Source: Nodosilinea sp. WJT8-NPBG4 (lineage in GTDB: Bacteria; Cyanobacteriota; Cyanobacteriia; Phormidesmidales; Phormidesmidaceae). Taken from it: a stretch of 64,000 bases of DNA. Shown in pieces: positions 25,732 to 34,087 of this stretch. The stretch spans positions 224,386-288,385 of the forward strand of contig JAHHHQ010000025.1 in NCBI GenBank assembly GCA_019359285.1. Direction: 5' to 3'. The notes under the pieces were generated by a model. It was given only the letters and a program-made list of their open reading frames with translations, did no database searches and was not told the origin of the DNA. A program made the position numbers and the translations under genes. Within the stretch, counting starts at the first letter, position 1; each line of letters opens with the position of its first letter.

Positions 25732-26095
25732 GAAATCTTCGGTAATCCCTCGCTCGTGTTGCCCTGCGCTGTTGCAGCAAACGCATCGCAGCAGCGCAAA
25801 AAAGCCATCAGCGCAGGTGTTTTGTAAGCACTTACACAAAGCACCGATGAGTTCGATATTAATCTTTGCCTATGAAAAAGATTTATTTGTAGGCAACCCT
25901 TTTCTCGGTGATTTCAGCTCACTGGTTTCAGGCTTGGCCGCGTTTAAGTTTTTCCTAATGCTGACGAAAGTTCCTAGGTTTTTTACCCATTAGTGCGCTT
26001 GTGAATAGGCATCGGCTTCTAAAGCTGAGTCTGCCGCAAATCAATGCAGCTAAATCGGGTTTTTGGGGCAATCATCTATCTGGAGTTGAGTAGTT
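25732..26095. other. Upstream region of nrtP
   Basis: No supported gene. It holds the imperfect NtcA-like palindrome at 25,823-25,836, a -10-like TAATCT at 25,860-25,865, and the ribosome site GGAG eleven bases before the nrtP ATG. A rightward 73-codon frame at 25,772-25,993 is unlike a protein. Confidence 0.35.
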
Positions 26096-27619
26096 ATGGC
26101 TGGATTGTGGTCATTTAGCGGCAGGCACAAAATCCTGCACATGACGTGGTTTGCATTCTTTCTAACGTTTGTGATTTGGTTTAACTTTGCCCCCTTGACT
26201 ACGGCTATCAAGGCCGACTTGGGATTAACCGATCCGCAAATGCGCACCATCGCCATCTGCAACGTGGCGCTGACGGTGCCCGCCCGCATCATTATCGGCA
26301 TGGTGCTCGATCGCTTTGGGCCACGCATTACCTACTCCTGCTTGCTGATCTACTCAGCAATTCCCTGTATTGCCTTTGCCCTGGCTCAAAATTTTGAGCA
26401 GATGGTCTACTCCCGCCTGGCGCTGAGCATTGTCGGCTGCGGCTTTGTAATCGGCATTCGCATGGTGGCCGAGTGGTTTGAGGAAAACGAAATTGGTCTG
26501 GCTGAAGGCATCTACGGCGGCTGGGGCAACTTTGGCTCGGCTGGGGCGGCCTTTACGCTACCGTCGATCGCCGCCGCGCTGGGCTTTTTAACCGCTGGCC
26601 AGGTGAACTGGCGACTGGCGATCGCCCTCACCGGCATCGCCGCCGCCTGCTACGGCGTGGTCTACTACTTCAATGTGACCGATACGCCCCCAGGTAAGGT
26701 CTATCAGCGCCCCCCCAGTAGCGCCGGGATGGAAGTCACCAGTCAGCGCGACTTTTGGCTTCTGCTAGCAACGAATATTCCCTTAGTTGGAGTGCTGGGG
26801 CTGATTGCCTGGCGATTGACCAAGGTTGATTTTATCGGTATCGAAGTCCTCGTCGTGATTGGGGTGTTACTCGTCGGGCTATACCTGTTTCAGGCCTACA
26901 ACATTTGGCAGGCTAACAAGCCCCTGATGACCGGCGCAAAGCGCTACCCTCCCGAGGAACGCTACAAATTTTCTCAGGTGTTTAACCTGGAAATGGCCTA
27001 CGTGGCTTGCTTTGGCTCTGAGCTAGCGGTGGTATCGATGCTGCCTACCTACTTTGAACGCGGCTTTGGGCTCACCGCCGCCATCGCTGGAGCTGTGGCC
27101 GGCATGTACGCCTTCATGAACTTAGTGGCGAGACCGGGTGGCGGTCTGCTGTCGGATAAACTGGGCAGCCGCAAGCTGACTCTGGTTGTGACCATCGCGG
27201 GCACAGGTGTTGGCTACCTGCTGTTCAGCATGTTTGGCCAGGGCGTGCCGATCCTCTTTGTGGTGCTGATGACCATGGTGGCGTCGTTCTTTGTGATGGC
27301 CGCCGAGGGGGCGACCTTTGCCATTGTGCCACTGGTGAAACCCCGCATTACCGGGCAAATTGCGGGCAACGTGGGGGCCTACGGCAATGTTGGAGCAGTG
27401 GTCTATCTGACGGTGTACAGCCTTTTGCCTCAGGGAGTGGCGGGCGACAAGCTGTTTTTCCAAATGCTGGGCTGTGTGGCGCTGATCGTGGCCTTTTTGA
27501 ATGCCTTCACCCTGAAAGAGGTGGTCGGGTCCCACGCCGAGCATGGGGTGCCGATACCCGCAGGCGTGCCGGTGGAGCAGGGCGATTCCCCAAGAGGGAC
27601 GCTGCGTGATCGCCGGTAG
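26096..27619 (+). CDS. nrtP: Nitrate/nitrite MFS permease, NrtP (NarK) type
   Basis: Twelve-helix major-facilitator permease for nitrate and nitrite in the cytoplasmic membrane, 507 residues. Early motifs are FFLTFVIWFNFAPL and MVLDRFGPR; the nitrate signature appears as GGWGNFGSAGAAFTLP in helix 5 and GNVGAYGNVGAVVYL in helix 11. The Arg residues in ARIIIGM and MNLVARPGGGLLSDK fit the substrate-binding arginines of NarK. The extra loop around QRPPSSAGMEV is typical of cyanobacterial NrtP. The last dozen residues are encoded by a 32-base palindromic element (27,582-27,613). A nearby NtcA box suggests nitrogen control. Confidence 0.92.
   Translation: MAGLWSFSGRHKILHMTWFAFFLTFVIWFNFAPLTTAIKADLGLTDPQMRTIAICNVALTVPARIIIGMVLDRFGPRITYSCLLIYSAIPCIAFALAQNFEQMVYSRLALSIVGCGFVIGIRMVAEWFEENEIGLAEGIYGGWGNFGSAGAAFTLPSIAAALGFLTAGQVNWRLAIALTGIAAACYGVVYYFNVTDTPPGKVYQRPPSSAGMEVTSQRDFWLLLATNIPLVGVLGLIAWRLTKVDFIGIEVLVVIGVLLVGLYLFQAYNIWQANKPLMTGAKRYPPEERYKFSQVFNLEMAYVACFGSELAVVSMLPTYFERGFGLTAAIAGAVAGMYAFMNLVARPGGGLLSDKLGSRKLTLVVTIAGTGVGYLLFSMFGQGVPILFVVLMTMVASFFVMAAEGATFAIVPLVKPRITGQIAGNVGAYGNVGAVVYLTVYSLLPQGVAGDKLFFQMLGCVALIVAFLNAFTLKEVVGSHAEHGVPIPAGVPVEQGDSPRGTLRDRR
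27582..27613. repeat. 32-base imperfect palindrome inside the 3' end of nrtP
   Basis: Begins GCGATTCCCC and ends GATCGC, with complementary arms. It resembles, in reverse complement, the element inside the CphA2-like gene at 32,421-32,452 and, more loosely, the one inside the kinase gene at 45,037-45,068; all three are 32 bases long. It encodes the tail residues GDSPRGTLRDR of NrtP. Confidence 0.55.
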
Positions 27620-27646
27620 TTTCTGCTGAATCAAACCACGATCCCC

Positions 27647-27674
27647 GTAGGGGCATAGCATGCTACGCCCCTAC
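27647..27674. repeat. 28-base palindrome after nrtP
   Basis: GTAGGGGC at the left pairs with GCCCCTAC at the right, and the centre (ATAGCATGCTAC) is itself palindromic, with one mismatch overall. It is 28 bases past the nrtP stop and could end transcription or be a repetitive palindrome; no T run follows. Related GGGGCG/CGCCCC palindromes are at 36,178 and 41,795. Confidence 0.6.
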
Positions 27675-27761
27675 CCAGCCCTACACATCTAAATCTTGAG
27701 GCGATCGCACAGCGCCCTCGTAAAGGAATCGTCCTCCGTCCCAGACTCGTGAGGCCAGGTT

Positions 27762-29117
27762 ATGACGGCATCTATGGATTTTGAGGGCGTGGCTGTTGAA
27801 GAGACCGCCCTCCGCGAACTCGACTATGCCCAAACCATGCTGGCCGCCGCTGTCATCGGTATTGTGGGTGGCATCGTTGCAACCACCTACTACCTGGTGC
27901 TGGAGGGGTTTATGCACCTGGTGTGGCACACCATACCTGAACAAATAGAGCCCTTCTTTACCAATAGCTTTCCCGCCACCAACTATGTGTGGATCGCCGC
28001 TAGCGTGGGCGGGCTGCTGGTGGGGCTGACGCTGTATCTGATGGGCTTGCCCGGTGAGGTTTCCTTTGTAGTGGAGAAGGTGCACGACCCTGGTCGCATC
28101 GATATCAAGCAGACCCCGGCGATGGTGGTGGCCTCGCTATTTTCGATTGTGGCGGGGGGCAGTGCCGGACCAGAGGCCCCCCTGGTGCAGGTCAACGGCA
28201 GCGTCGGCGGCTGGATGGCCCAAAAGCTTGGCCTTACCCTGCGCACCACGCGGATCTTCACCTTTTGCGGTATGGCGGCGGCGCTGGGTGCCTTCTTTGG
28301 TGCGCCCCTGGGTGGGGCGCTGTTCGCGCTGGAGATTCCCCATCGGCGGGGGCTGGAGTATTACGAGGCGCTGATTCCGGCTACTCTGGCGGCGATTTTG
28401 AGCTTTGTGGTGTTTCGCCTGACCACGGGGCTTTCTATTGGTGGCATGTATCATTTCACCTCGATACCACCGCTGACGCTGATGAATTTGGCGGAGGGGG
28501 CAGTGCTGGGGGCGATCGGGGCGGCGGTGGCGGCGCTGTTTGTGCTGGTGTTTCGCACGGTGGGCTGGCTGACGCGGCCTCTGGAGCATCGCACGATTTT
28601 GCTGGCTACCTTGGGAGGTCTTTCAATCGGCTTGATTGCCCTGGTGTTTCCCCAAACGCTATTTTTTGGCGAGCGTGAAATCGAAACCATTATCGCTACT
28701 GGCTCGACCTTTGGCGTTACCATGCTGCTGCTGATTGGCCTGGCCAAAATGCTGGCGATCAGCTGCACGCTGCACTCGGGGTTTCGCGGTGGCTTTATCT
28801 TTCCGCTGTTTTACATTGGCGCGGCGGTGGGGCTGGCGATCGCTCTCGGCTTTCCCCAAGTGCACCCCACCATTGGCATGGTCTGCATGATGGCGGCAGT
28901 GAATGTGGCCATAACCAAAACCCCGATCAGCACCACGGTGATTCTTAGCGTGCTGTCGGATACGGCGATGGTGCCGGTGATTGTGATTGCCAGCCTGACC
29001 AGCTTTTTGCTAACGATTAATTTGAGCATGATTAAAACCCAACGGGCTCGTCCTCTGCCTGGTGTGGGCGATCGCACCCCAGAGAGTGCCGCGCCACGGC
29101 TCCAACCTCAGGGATAG
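27762..29117 (+). CDS. ClC-type chloride channel or exchanger
   Basis: A 451-residue membrane protein of the voltage-gated chloride channel family. Selectivity-filter regions are visible: GGSAGPEAPLVQ (the GxEGP-type motif, with Glu), GAPLGGALFALEIP, and GFRGGFIFPLFYIGAA (GxxxP motif). There are about ten hydrophobic segments and no CBS domains at the C-terminus. Whether it is a channel or a proton-coupled antiporter, or handles fluoride or nitrate instead, is not settled. It follows nrtP in the same direction with a palindrome between them, so it is probably a separate unit. Confidence 0.9.
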   Translation: MTASMDFEGVAVEETALRELDYAQTMLAAAVIGIVGGIVATTYYLVLEGFMHLVWHTIPEQIEPFFTNSFPATNYVWIAASVGGLLVGLTLYLMGLPGEVSFVVEKVHDPGRIDIKQTPAMVVASLFSIVAGGSAGPEAPLVQVNGSVGGWMAQKLGLTLRTTRIFTFCGMAAALGAFFGAPLGGALFALEIPHRRGLEYYEALIPATLAAILSFVVFRLTTGLSIGGMYHFTSIPPLTLMNLAEGAVLGAIGAAVAALFVLVFRTVGWLTRPLEHRTILLATLGGLSIGLIALVFPQTLFFGEREIETIIATGSTFGVTMLLLIGLAKMLAISCTLHSGFRGGFIFPLFYIGAAVGLAIALGFPQVHPTIGMVCMMAAVNVAITKTPISTTVILSVLSDTAMVPVIVIASLTSFLLTINLSMIKTQRARPLPGVGDRTPESAAPRLQPQG

Positions 29118-29288
29118 GCCGTTATTGCCCTAGGGACTGGTTCAAAGAAGCAGTAAATAAGCTTCCTGGTGAATAAACTTTCTCAAATTGTCAGTTGTTG
29201 CCTAACGGTTTAATCACCGAACCAAGAACTTTTGCAACTCATCGATCGCTTGACATTGTTCCGGTGCATTGGGATTGTTATGCGGCAA

Positions 29289-30149
29289 TCAACGACTACT
29301 TCTATTTCCAGCTTTACGACCCAATATATACAAAGTAGTGAGATCATCCCAGATTCCCTCCTCAGTTTGGAGAGATTCTAGTTCTGCATCAAATTCTACT
29401 TTGGCTTGCGCCAACTGTGCTGATGAAAGTTGCGACAACCCATTGCCTAATACCTTGAGGGAGGTATATGAAGGACGTACAACAACCCCCTCCCAAGTTG
29501 CTTTTACACTCTCTAGGTTCGTGTAGCTGCCGTGCTGCTCTGTTTTGAATTCAACTGACTCAAAACCAGCATTGACAAATAAATCTTGGCACTGTTCAAC
29601 GGAACCGATCCGATTGCTAGCTTCTAGCGAAACGCCATATTTTGCAAACACTTTTCGTAGGACAACAGCCCCAACATACGCTGTATCAGCAGGAGTATGA
29701 ACACCGATTCGACCACCAGGCTTGAGAAATCGCTGCCACAGCCATAAAGTCGCTTCTTTATCTTCCATCCAGGGAAATGTGTTTGCACACAAAATATGGT
29801 CGAAGTGATTGATTGGACAATCGAATGCCTCAGCATCTGCAAGTTGGAGCTCTACGTTACTGAGTCTCAATGCGTTAACTTTGCTCTGTGCTTGCTCTAG
29901 CATTCTGGCAGAAATATCGATTCCAATCACCTGCCCCTGACCACCAACGATTTGAGCCGCCGCGATCGCAAGATGACCTGTTCCTGTTCCAATATCTAAA
30001 ACTGTTTGTTCAGCACTAACCTGCGAATATTCAAGCAGACGACGACAAATCTGAACGTGCCAATCGCTATTGTCATAGGTTTGACTTCTGCGATCGTAAG
30101 AATCCGCAACCTCTTGCTTGTAATCGTTTAATTCAAGTTGTTTCACCAT
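29289..30149 (-). CDS. Class I SAM-dependent methyltransferase
   Basis: A 286-residue Rossmann-type methyltransferase. SAM motif I is VLDIGTGTGHLAIAAA, followed by VIGIDISARMLEQAQ (acidic loop), LQLADAEAFDCP and FDHILCANTFPWM. This is the UbiE/Methyltransf_11 pattern, with the substrate unknown. The ATG at 30149 is chosen over the TTG immediately before it. The gene is visibly more AT-rich than the ClC and NrtP genes and opens the accessory block. After its TGA stop the same frame stays open for 24 more codons and reads like a protein end. Confidence 0.8.
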   Translation of the reverse strand: MVKQLELNDYKQEVADSYDRRSQTYDNSDWHVQICRRLLEYSQVSAEQTVLDIGTGTGHLAIAAAQIVGGQGQVIGIDISARMLEQAQSKVNALRLSNVELQLADAEAFDCPINHFDHILCANTFPWMEDKEATLWLWQRFLKPGGRIGVHTPADTAYVGAVVLRKVFAKYGVSLEASNRIGSVEQCQDLFVNAGFESVEFKTEQHGSYTNLESVKATWEGVVVRPSYTSLKVLGNGLSQLSSAQLAQAKVEFDAELESLQTEEGIWDDLTTLYILGRKAGNRSSR

Positions 30150-30258
30150 CAAAAACTTGCTGCAACAACAACTGAGCCTAACACCATTTTAACTTTAGTT
30201 GTCCCACCAAAGACTTGCAACTACCACCCTCATCAACGGACTGAGCCGCATAACTTGT

Positions 30259-30421
30259 TATTAGAGGGAAATTTTCCACCTAACACGCTCATACGGCAGA
30301 TGAGGTGGAAATCTGGCAGCCTAATACCCCCGTGGAGCTGATTAGGTGGAAATACGTCAGCCTAATTCCCCTATATGGGTGATTAGGTAGAAATAATTAG
30401 ATAACCACCCCTCCATTAAAA
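30259..30421. repeat. Array of four imperfect 41-base tandem repeats
   Basis: Units start at about 30,259, 30,299, 30,340 and 30,381. The shared core is GATTAGGTGGAAAT followed by CAGCCTAAT and a C-rich half, so each unit can fold as ATTAGG/CCTAAT. The middle two units are the best conserved; the outer ones are degenerate. The array lies in the gap between the methyltransferase and the first four-cysteine membrane protein, where no gene is seen from 30,150 to 30,690. Confidence 0.65.
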
Positions 30422-30690
30422 ACTTCAATTTCTCGACTTTCCTTTACAGATTAGCTCTCCTCCACGGCTGAAGGGGAGATTTTGTACGATATTCTCTTTC
30501 CTTAAGCCGCTTAAATAGACCTGCCACCATGCAGAAGGCTTACGTAGAGAGCTTACGCCAGGATTCTTGACGAAGACCAGCACGAGGTCAGTAAGCACAG
30601 AGCTGGGGCACCGCTGTCTACCCCCTTTTGCTGGAACTTCTGGCGGCTCAAACGCATCACTTCACCTGGCCAATCCAGAAAATAACTGTG

Positions 30691-31755
30691 ATGCGTCGAC
30701 CTACACTATTTTTCTCACGATTTTTACTCAGTTTATGGATTGTATTGGCTGCGGCATTTCTATGGTTGCTCATTCCCAATGCCCCTGATGTACCGGACAA
30801 CGCCCCTTTTGCCGGGGTATCTATCCACACTGAACAGGGTGTGCTGCTTCCCTTGCCCAATCGGAGCTTTCGCTGCGCCGAGACGGAGCAGGAGTTTCAA
30901 TGCCAGATTGACATTCAAGACCAGTTGTTGACGCTCAACCTCACTAAAGGGCAGGGGTACCCTTACGACTTGAGCAATTGTCGAGCATCCTACGGTGGAC
31001 AAGCAGTTGGTTGTCGGGAGGCGGGACAAAATTATGCGCCTACTCTGGCAAAACTGTACGAAGTTACGAATTTGAACTTGAGCCCGCAACAAATTCAGAC
31101 AGTTCGACAAACCTATTGGGGCATCAACACCCTGATGCAGTTGGGTGAAATTTGGCTGATCTGGATCAGCGCAGGACTTTCCATAACCGCAGGGATAAGT
31201 GCAGCTCTTTTCACTTGGCTTCATCCTGGAATTTGGGGCAAGGGATTTGTTAGCTTTGCCTGTGGATTTGGGGTGTATCAGTTAGTTGAAAGATTCCTCG
31301 GCCGGGTGCCCTTTGATTTGGTTACCCCCTATGGACTAACGCCGGATGACTGGGTTGACGTTGTTCGGGGAGGCGCGATCGCCGCCGGTATTGCCGCAAT
31401 GTTGGTTACAGCCCTCTTGCTATGGCGTCGAGTAAATCGCTTTAGCCGGATTTTAATTAGCCTGATTACAGGTGCCGGAATCTTTAACCTTGCCTGGTGG
31501 GCATTTAGTTGGAATGTTGGTTATGTGCTGCCTCTATTTGGGTGGGCGAATCCGTTGATACAGCAAGGGCATCTATTGGCGTTGTTTTTTGCAACCATTT
31601 CGTTACTTGTGGCGATCGCGGCTGTAATTTTGATTTGGACATACACAAACTCATCCATCCGCAAATTTCTCTGTCTTGGCAGCGGTTTTGGTGCGATCGC
31701 CTTAGCATCCCATCTATTCATGTATCTTCTTCTTGATCTGGGATTTGCAGGCTAG
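30691..31755 (+). CDS. Four-cysteine polytopic membrane protein, paralogue A
   Basis: From the ATG at 30691 the product is 354 residues. There is one N-terminal membrane span (about 9-28), an extracytoplasmic domain of about 120 residues with four Cys (62, 71, 97, 108) probably forming two disulfides, then about five spans (150-175, 185-203, 228-247, 254-275, 295-317 and a last one at 333-350). Motifs are LWIVLAAAFLWLL, GQNYAP, YWGINTLMQLGE, ACGFGVYQL and SSIRKFLCLGSG. A close paralogue lies at 40,639-41,706, with all four Cys at the same positions. I do not recognise the family; the function is unknown. Confidence 0.7.
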   Translation: MRRPTLFFSRFLLSLWIVLAAAFLWLLIPNAPDVPDNAPFAGVSIHTEQGVLLPLPNRSFRCAETEQEFQCQIDIQDQLLTLNLTKGQGYPYDLSNCRASYGGQAVGCREAGQNYAPTLAKLYEVTNLNLSPQQIQTVRQTYWGINTLMQLGEIWLIWISAGLSITAGISAALFTWLHPGIWGKGFVSFACGFGVYQLVERFLGRVPFDLVTPYGLTPDDWVDVVRGGAIAAGIAAMLVTALLLWRRVNRFSRILISLITGAGIFNLAWWAFSWNVGYVLPLFGWANPLIQQGHLLALFFATISLLVAIAAVILIWTYTNSSIRKFLCLGSGFGAIALASHLFMYLLLDLGFAG

Positions 31756-31779
31756 AAGGTAATTGGTTAATAAAATCGC

Positions 31780-31965
31780 CAGCACAAAGTCTACTGGCCC
31801 CGCACCTAGCATATTGAGCGGCCCGTTTAACAATCTGTGGCTGCAATGAGGCTTACTAACGCTGCAAAGAAGCTTACTGAGCAGTGGCAAAGCATATTGG
31901 AGCCGCAGTGAAGCGTACTGGCACAGCAGTAAAGCGAAGTGGTTCAGTGGTGTAATGCAATCAGC
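31780..31965. repeat. Degenerate 21-base tandem repeat tract
   Basis: From about 31,780 to 31,965 the sequence repeats with a 21-base period, best seen in six units from 31,840: GCTGCAATGAGGCTTACTAAC, then units such as CAGCAGTAAAGCGAAGTGGTT. The shared skeleton is GCAGT-AAGC-TACTG. On the minus strand the tract is open for translation with a seven-residue period, but there is no credible start or family. It lies between membrane paralogue A and the CphA2-like gene, where no gene is seen. Confidence 0.6.
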
Positions 31966-32107
31966 GGGCAACTGGCCAATTACAAGCCGCACTATCTCAA
32001 ATTGAGGATGCAGTATAGCAATATCTAAGGCTTTCTCATGCTTACGGTACAGGTGTGAGGAAGAGAACTCTGCCTAAAATGGGGCGTATTTGCTTTGGAG
32101 GAGATAG

Positions 32108-34042
32108 GTGATTATCGATCAACTTCCAGTATCCCGCGTGAACGCTCGTAGCACCGACGCCTTTGATATTCACAACGGTCGGTTTTGTGAGGGCAGCAAT
32201 CCTTACCTGAATACAGCGGCGTTCGTTTTCGACTTTGCCCTTTCCGGAAACAGCGACCCGCTGCCGATTGAGGCCTATGTCGAGGCGGTGAGCGATCGCT
32301 ACCCTCACCTTAAAGAGCAGACCTACGACTCCTTTGCCCACCTCTTTGCCCAGGTGGCCGCTGAGGTCAACCGGCTCGATATCGGGCTATACCTGCACCG
32401 CTGGAGCGTGACCCACCGGGGCGATTCGCGTAGCGATCCCTCTGGGAATCGCTGCTGCATCGCGATCGAAGCCCTCCATGGGCGGACGACGCGGTCGGTT
32501 GTCTACGCTGTGTGGGACTGGTTTGAGGCCATCACCCAAGACCACCAGTTTTATATCGAAGACCAGGTTGAAGTCTTTCAACGACTGTTTCGGCAGTCGG
32601 TCTACGGTGGCCCTACCGTATATGCGCTCTTGCGCACCGCCCACGACAAGGGAATTCCTGCTTTTTATCTGTGGGATGAGGGACTGATGCAGTATGGCTA
32701 TGGCAAAAAGCTGGTGCGCGGCGTGGCGACCACCTTTGATACCGACAGCCATTTAGACTCAGATTTTACGACCCGCAAAGACGACTGCAAAGCCTTTCTT
32801 AGCACCCTGGGTTTCCCCGTGCCCAACGGAGAAATTGTTGCGACCCGTAAGGAAGCCCTAGCCGCTGCCGACCGAGTGGGCTATCCGATTGCGGTGAAGC
32901 CGGTGACGGGGCACAAGGGTGAAGGGGTAACCGCAGACGTGCGCGACGACGAAGAGCTAGAAGTCGCCTTCGATCGCGCCGTTGAGGCCATTCCTGAAGA
33001 CCAGCCGGTGGAAGTCATTGTCGAGAAGAGTATTGCAGGCTCCGATTTTCGGATCTTGTGCGTCAACGGTCGATTTGTGGCCGCCATGGAGCGCCGCCCC
33101 GCTTCCGTCACCGGGGATGGTGAATCGACCGTTAGCGAACTGATTCGCGACGCTAACCGAGCCGCCAACCGCAGCGATACCCCGATGTCTCCGCTGGGCA
33201 AGATCAAAGCCGACAGTGCCATGGAGATGTACCTGGCTGAGCAGGGCTTTAGCCTGGAGAGCGTTTTAGAGAAAGATCAAACCGTTTATCTGCGCAAGGT
33301 GGCGAACCTATCTGCCGGAGGGGTCAGCATCGACGCCACGCCCACCATTCACCCTGACAATGTAGTTTTGGCCCAGGATATTGCCCAACATTTTCGCCTG
33401 ACCTGTTTGGGCATTGATGTGATTACCCGTGACCTGTCGCGATCGTGGAGGGACGGGAACTTCGGCATTCTTGAAATCAACTCCGCGCCGGGGATTTCGA
33501 TGCACCTCAACCCGTCGGTGGGCGATCGCGTCGATGTCACCTCCCCCATTCTCGAAACCTTCTTTCCTGAAGACACCAAAATCCGCATTCCCATCATCAC
33601 GTTCAATCGGGTTTCGATGCGCGATTTGCAAGAGCTGATTGACCATCTGCTGTTGCAGTATCCCAACTGGGTGATTGGTGCGGTGTGTCGAGAAGGCGTG
33701 CTCATCAACCGTTCTGAAAAGGCCTTGAGCCCCAACTACAACGTCAATGTGCGCAACCTGCTGCGCAACCCTAGGCTCGATATGTTGATTGCCGAATATC
33801 GAGGCGAGATCTTTGAGCAGGACGGCATGTTCTACTCGGGCAGCGACATGGTCGTTCTAGATAATCCAACCGAAACAGAGACCTTGCTGACCCGCGATGT
33901 CTTGCCCCATTCAACCGTTGTAGTGCGCGAGGGCAGCAATGTCTCAATTCGCCGTGAGGGGCTGATTGAGCAATACCGTTTGGGCGGATCAGAGCCCTTT
34001 AGCCGTGTTTATCTCAAGGAGACAGGGACAATCTTGACCTAA
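32108..34042 (+). CDS. cphA2: CphA2-like cyanophycin synthetase (ATP-grasp, truncated Mur-ligase half)
   Basis: A 644-residue protein starting at a GTG after a strong TTTGGAGGAG ribosome site. Residues 1-215 match the CphA N domain (GGPTVYALLRTAHDKGIP, QYGYGKKLVRGVATTF). Residues 222-490 are an intact ATP-grasp domain: Lys264 in AVKPVTGHKGEGV, VIVEKSIAGSDFRILCVNG, GDGESTVSELI, LRKVANLSAGG and the Mg ligands in EINSAPG. Residues 493-644 align with the start of the Mur-ligase domain, but the P-loop GTNGKTT is missing and the domain is cut short. This is the CphA2 layout, which polymerises beta-Asp-Arg dipeptides with one ATP site; substrate identity here is inferred. No cphA1 or cyanophycinase lies in the window. 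Confidence 0.75.
   Translation: MIIDQLPVSRVNARSTDAFDIHNGRFCEGSNPYLNTAAFVFDFALSGNSDPLPIEAYVEAVSDRYPHLKEQTYDSFAHLFAQVAAEVNRLDIGLYLHRWSVTHRGDSRSDPSGNRCCIAIEALHGRTTRSVVYAVWDWFEAITQDHQFYIEDQVEVFQRLFRQSVYGGPTVYALLRTAHDKGIPAFYLWDEGLMQYGYGKKLVRGVATTFDTDSHLDSDFTTRKDDCKAFLSTLGFPVPNGEIVATRKEALAAADRVGYPIAVKPVTGHKGEGVTADVRDDEELEVAFDRAVEAIPEDQPVEVIVEKSIAGSDFRILCVNGRFVAAMERRPASVTGDGESTVSELIRDANRAANRSDTPMSPLGKIKADSAMEMYLAEQGFSLESVLEKDQTVYLRKVANLSAGGVSIDATPTIHPDNVVLAQDIAQHFRLTCLGIDVITRDLSRSWRDGNFGILEINSAPGISMHLNPSVGDRVDVTSPILETFFPEDTKIRIPIITFNRVSMRDLQELIDHLLLQYPNWVIGAVCREGVLINRSEKALSPNYNVNVRNLLRNPRLDMLIAEYRGEIFEQDGMFYSGSDMVVLDNPTETETLLTRDVLPHSTVVVREGSNVSIRREGLIEQYRLGGSEPFSRVYLKETGTILT
32421..32452. repeat. 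32-base palindromic element inside the cphA2-like gene
   Basis: Starts GCGATTCGCG and ends GGAATCGC, with GCGATTC/GAATCGC arms. Read in reverse complement it matches the element at the end of nrtP closely. It encodes about residues 105-115 (GDSRSDPSGNR), where the normal CphA N domain has no comparable insert, so it looks like an in-frame insertion. Confidence 0.55.
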
Positions 34043-34087
34043 CGTTTCTGCTCGTTCGACAAGGGTTGTGTTTTCTACTAAAAAACA

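Noticed and set aside
25772..25993. Small gene of 73 codons upstream of nrtP
   Set aside because: No family, no ribosome site, and it contains the presumed promoter elements.
30259..30421. CRISPR array
   Set aside because: The period is 41 bases with the similarity spread over the unit; there are no distinct unique spacers, no constant repeat and no cas genes.
32108..34042. Full cyanophycin synthetase CphA1
   Set aside because: Too short, and the Mur-ligase P-loop is absent.
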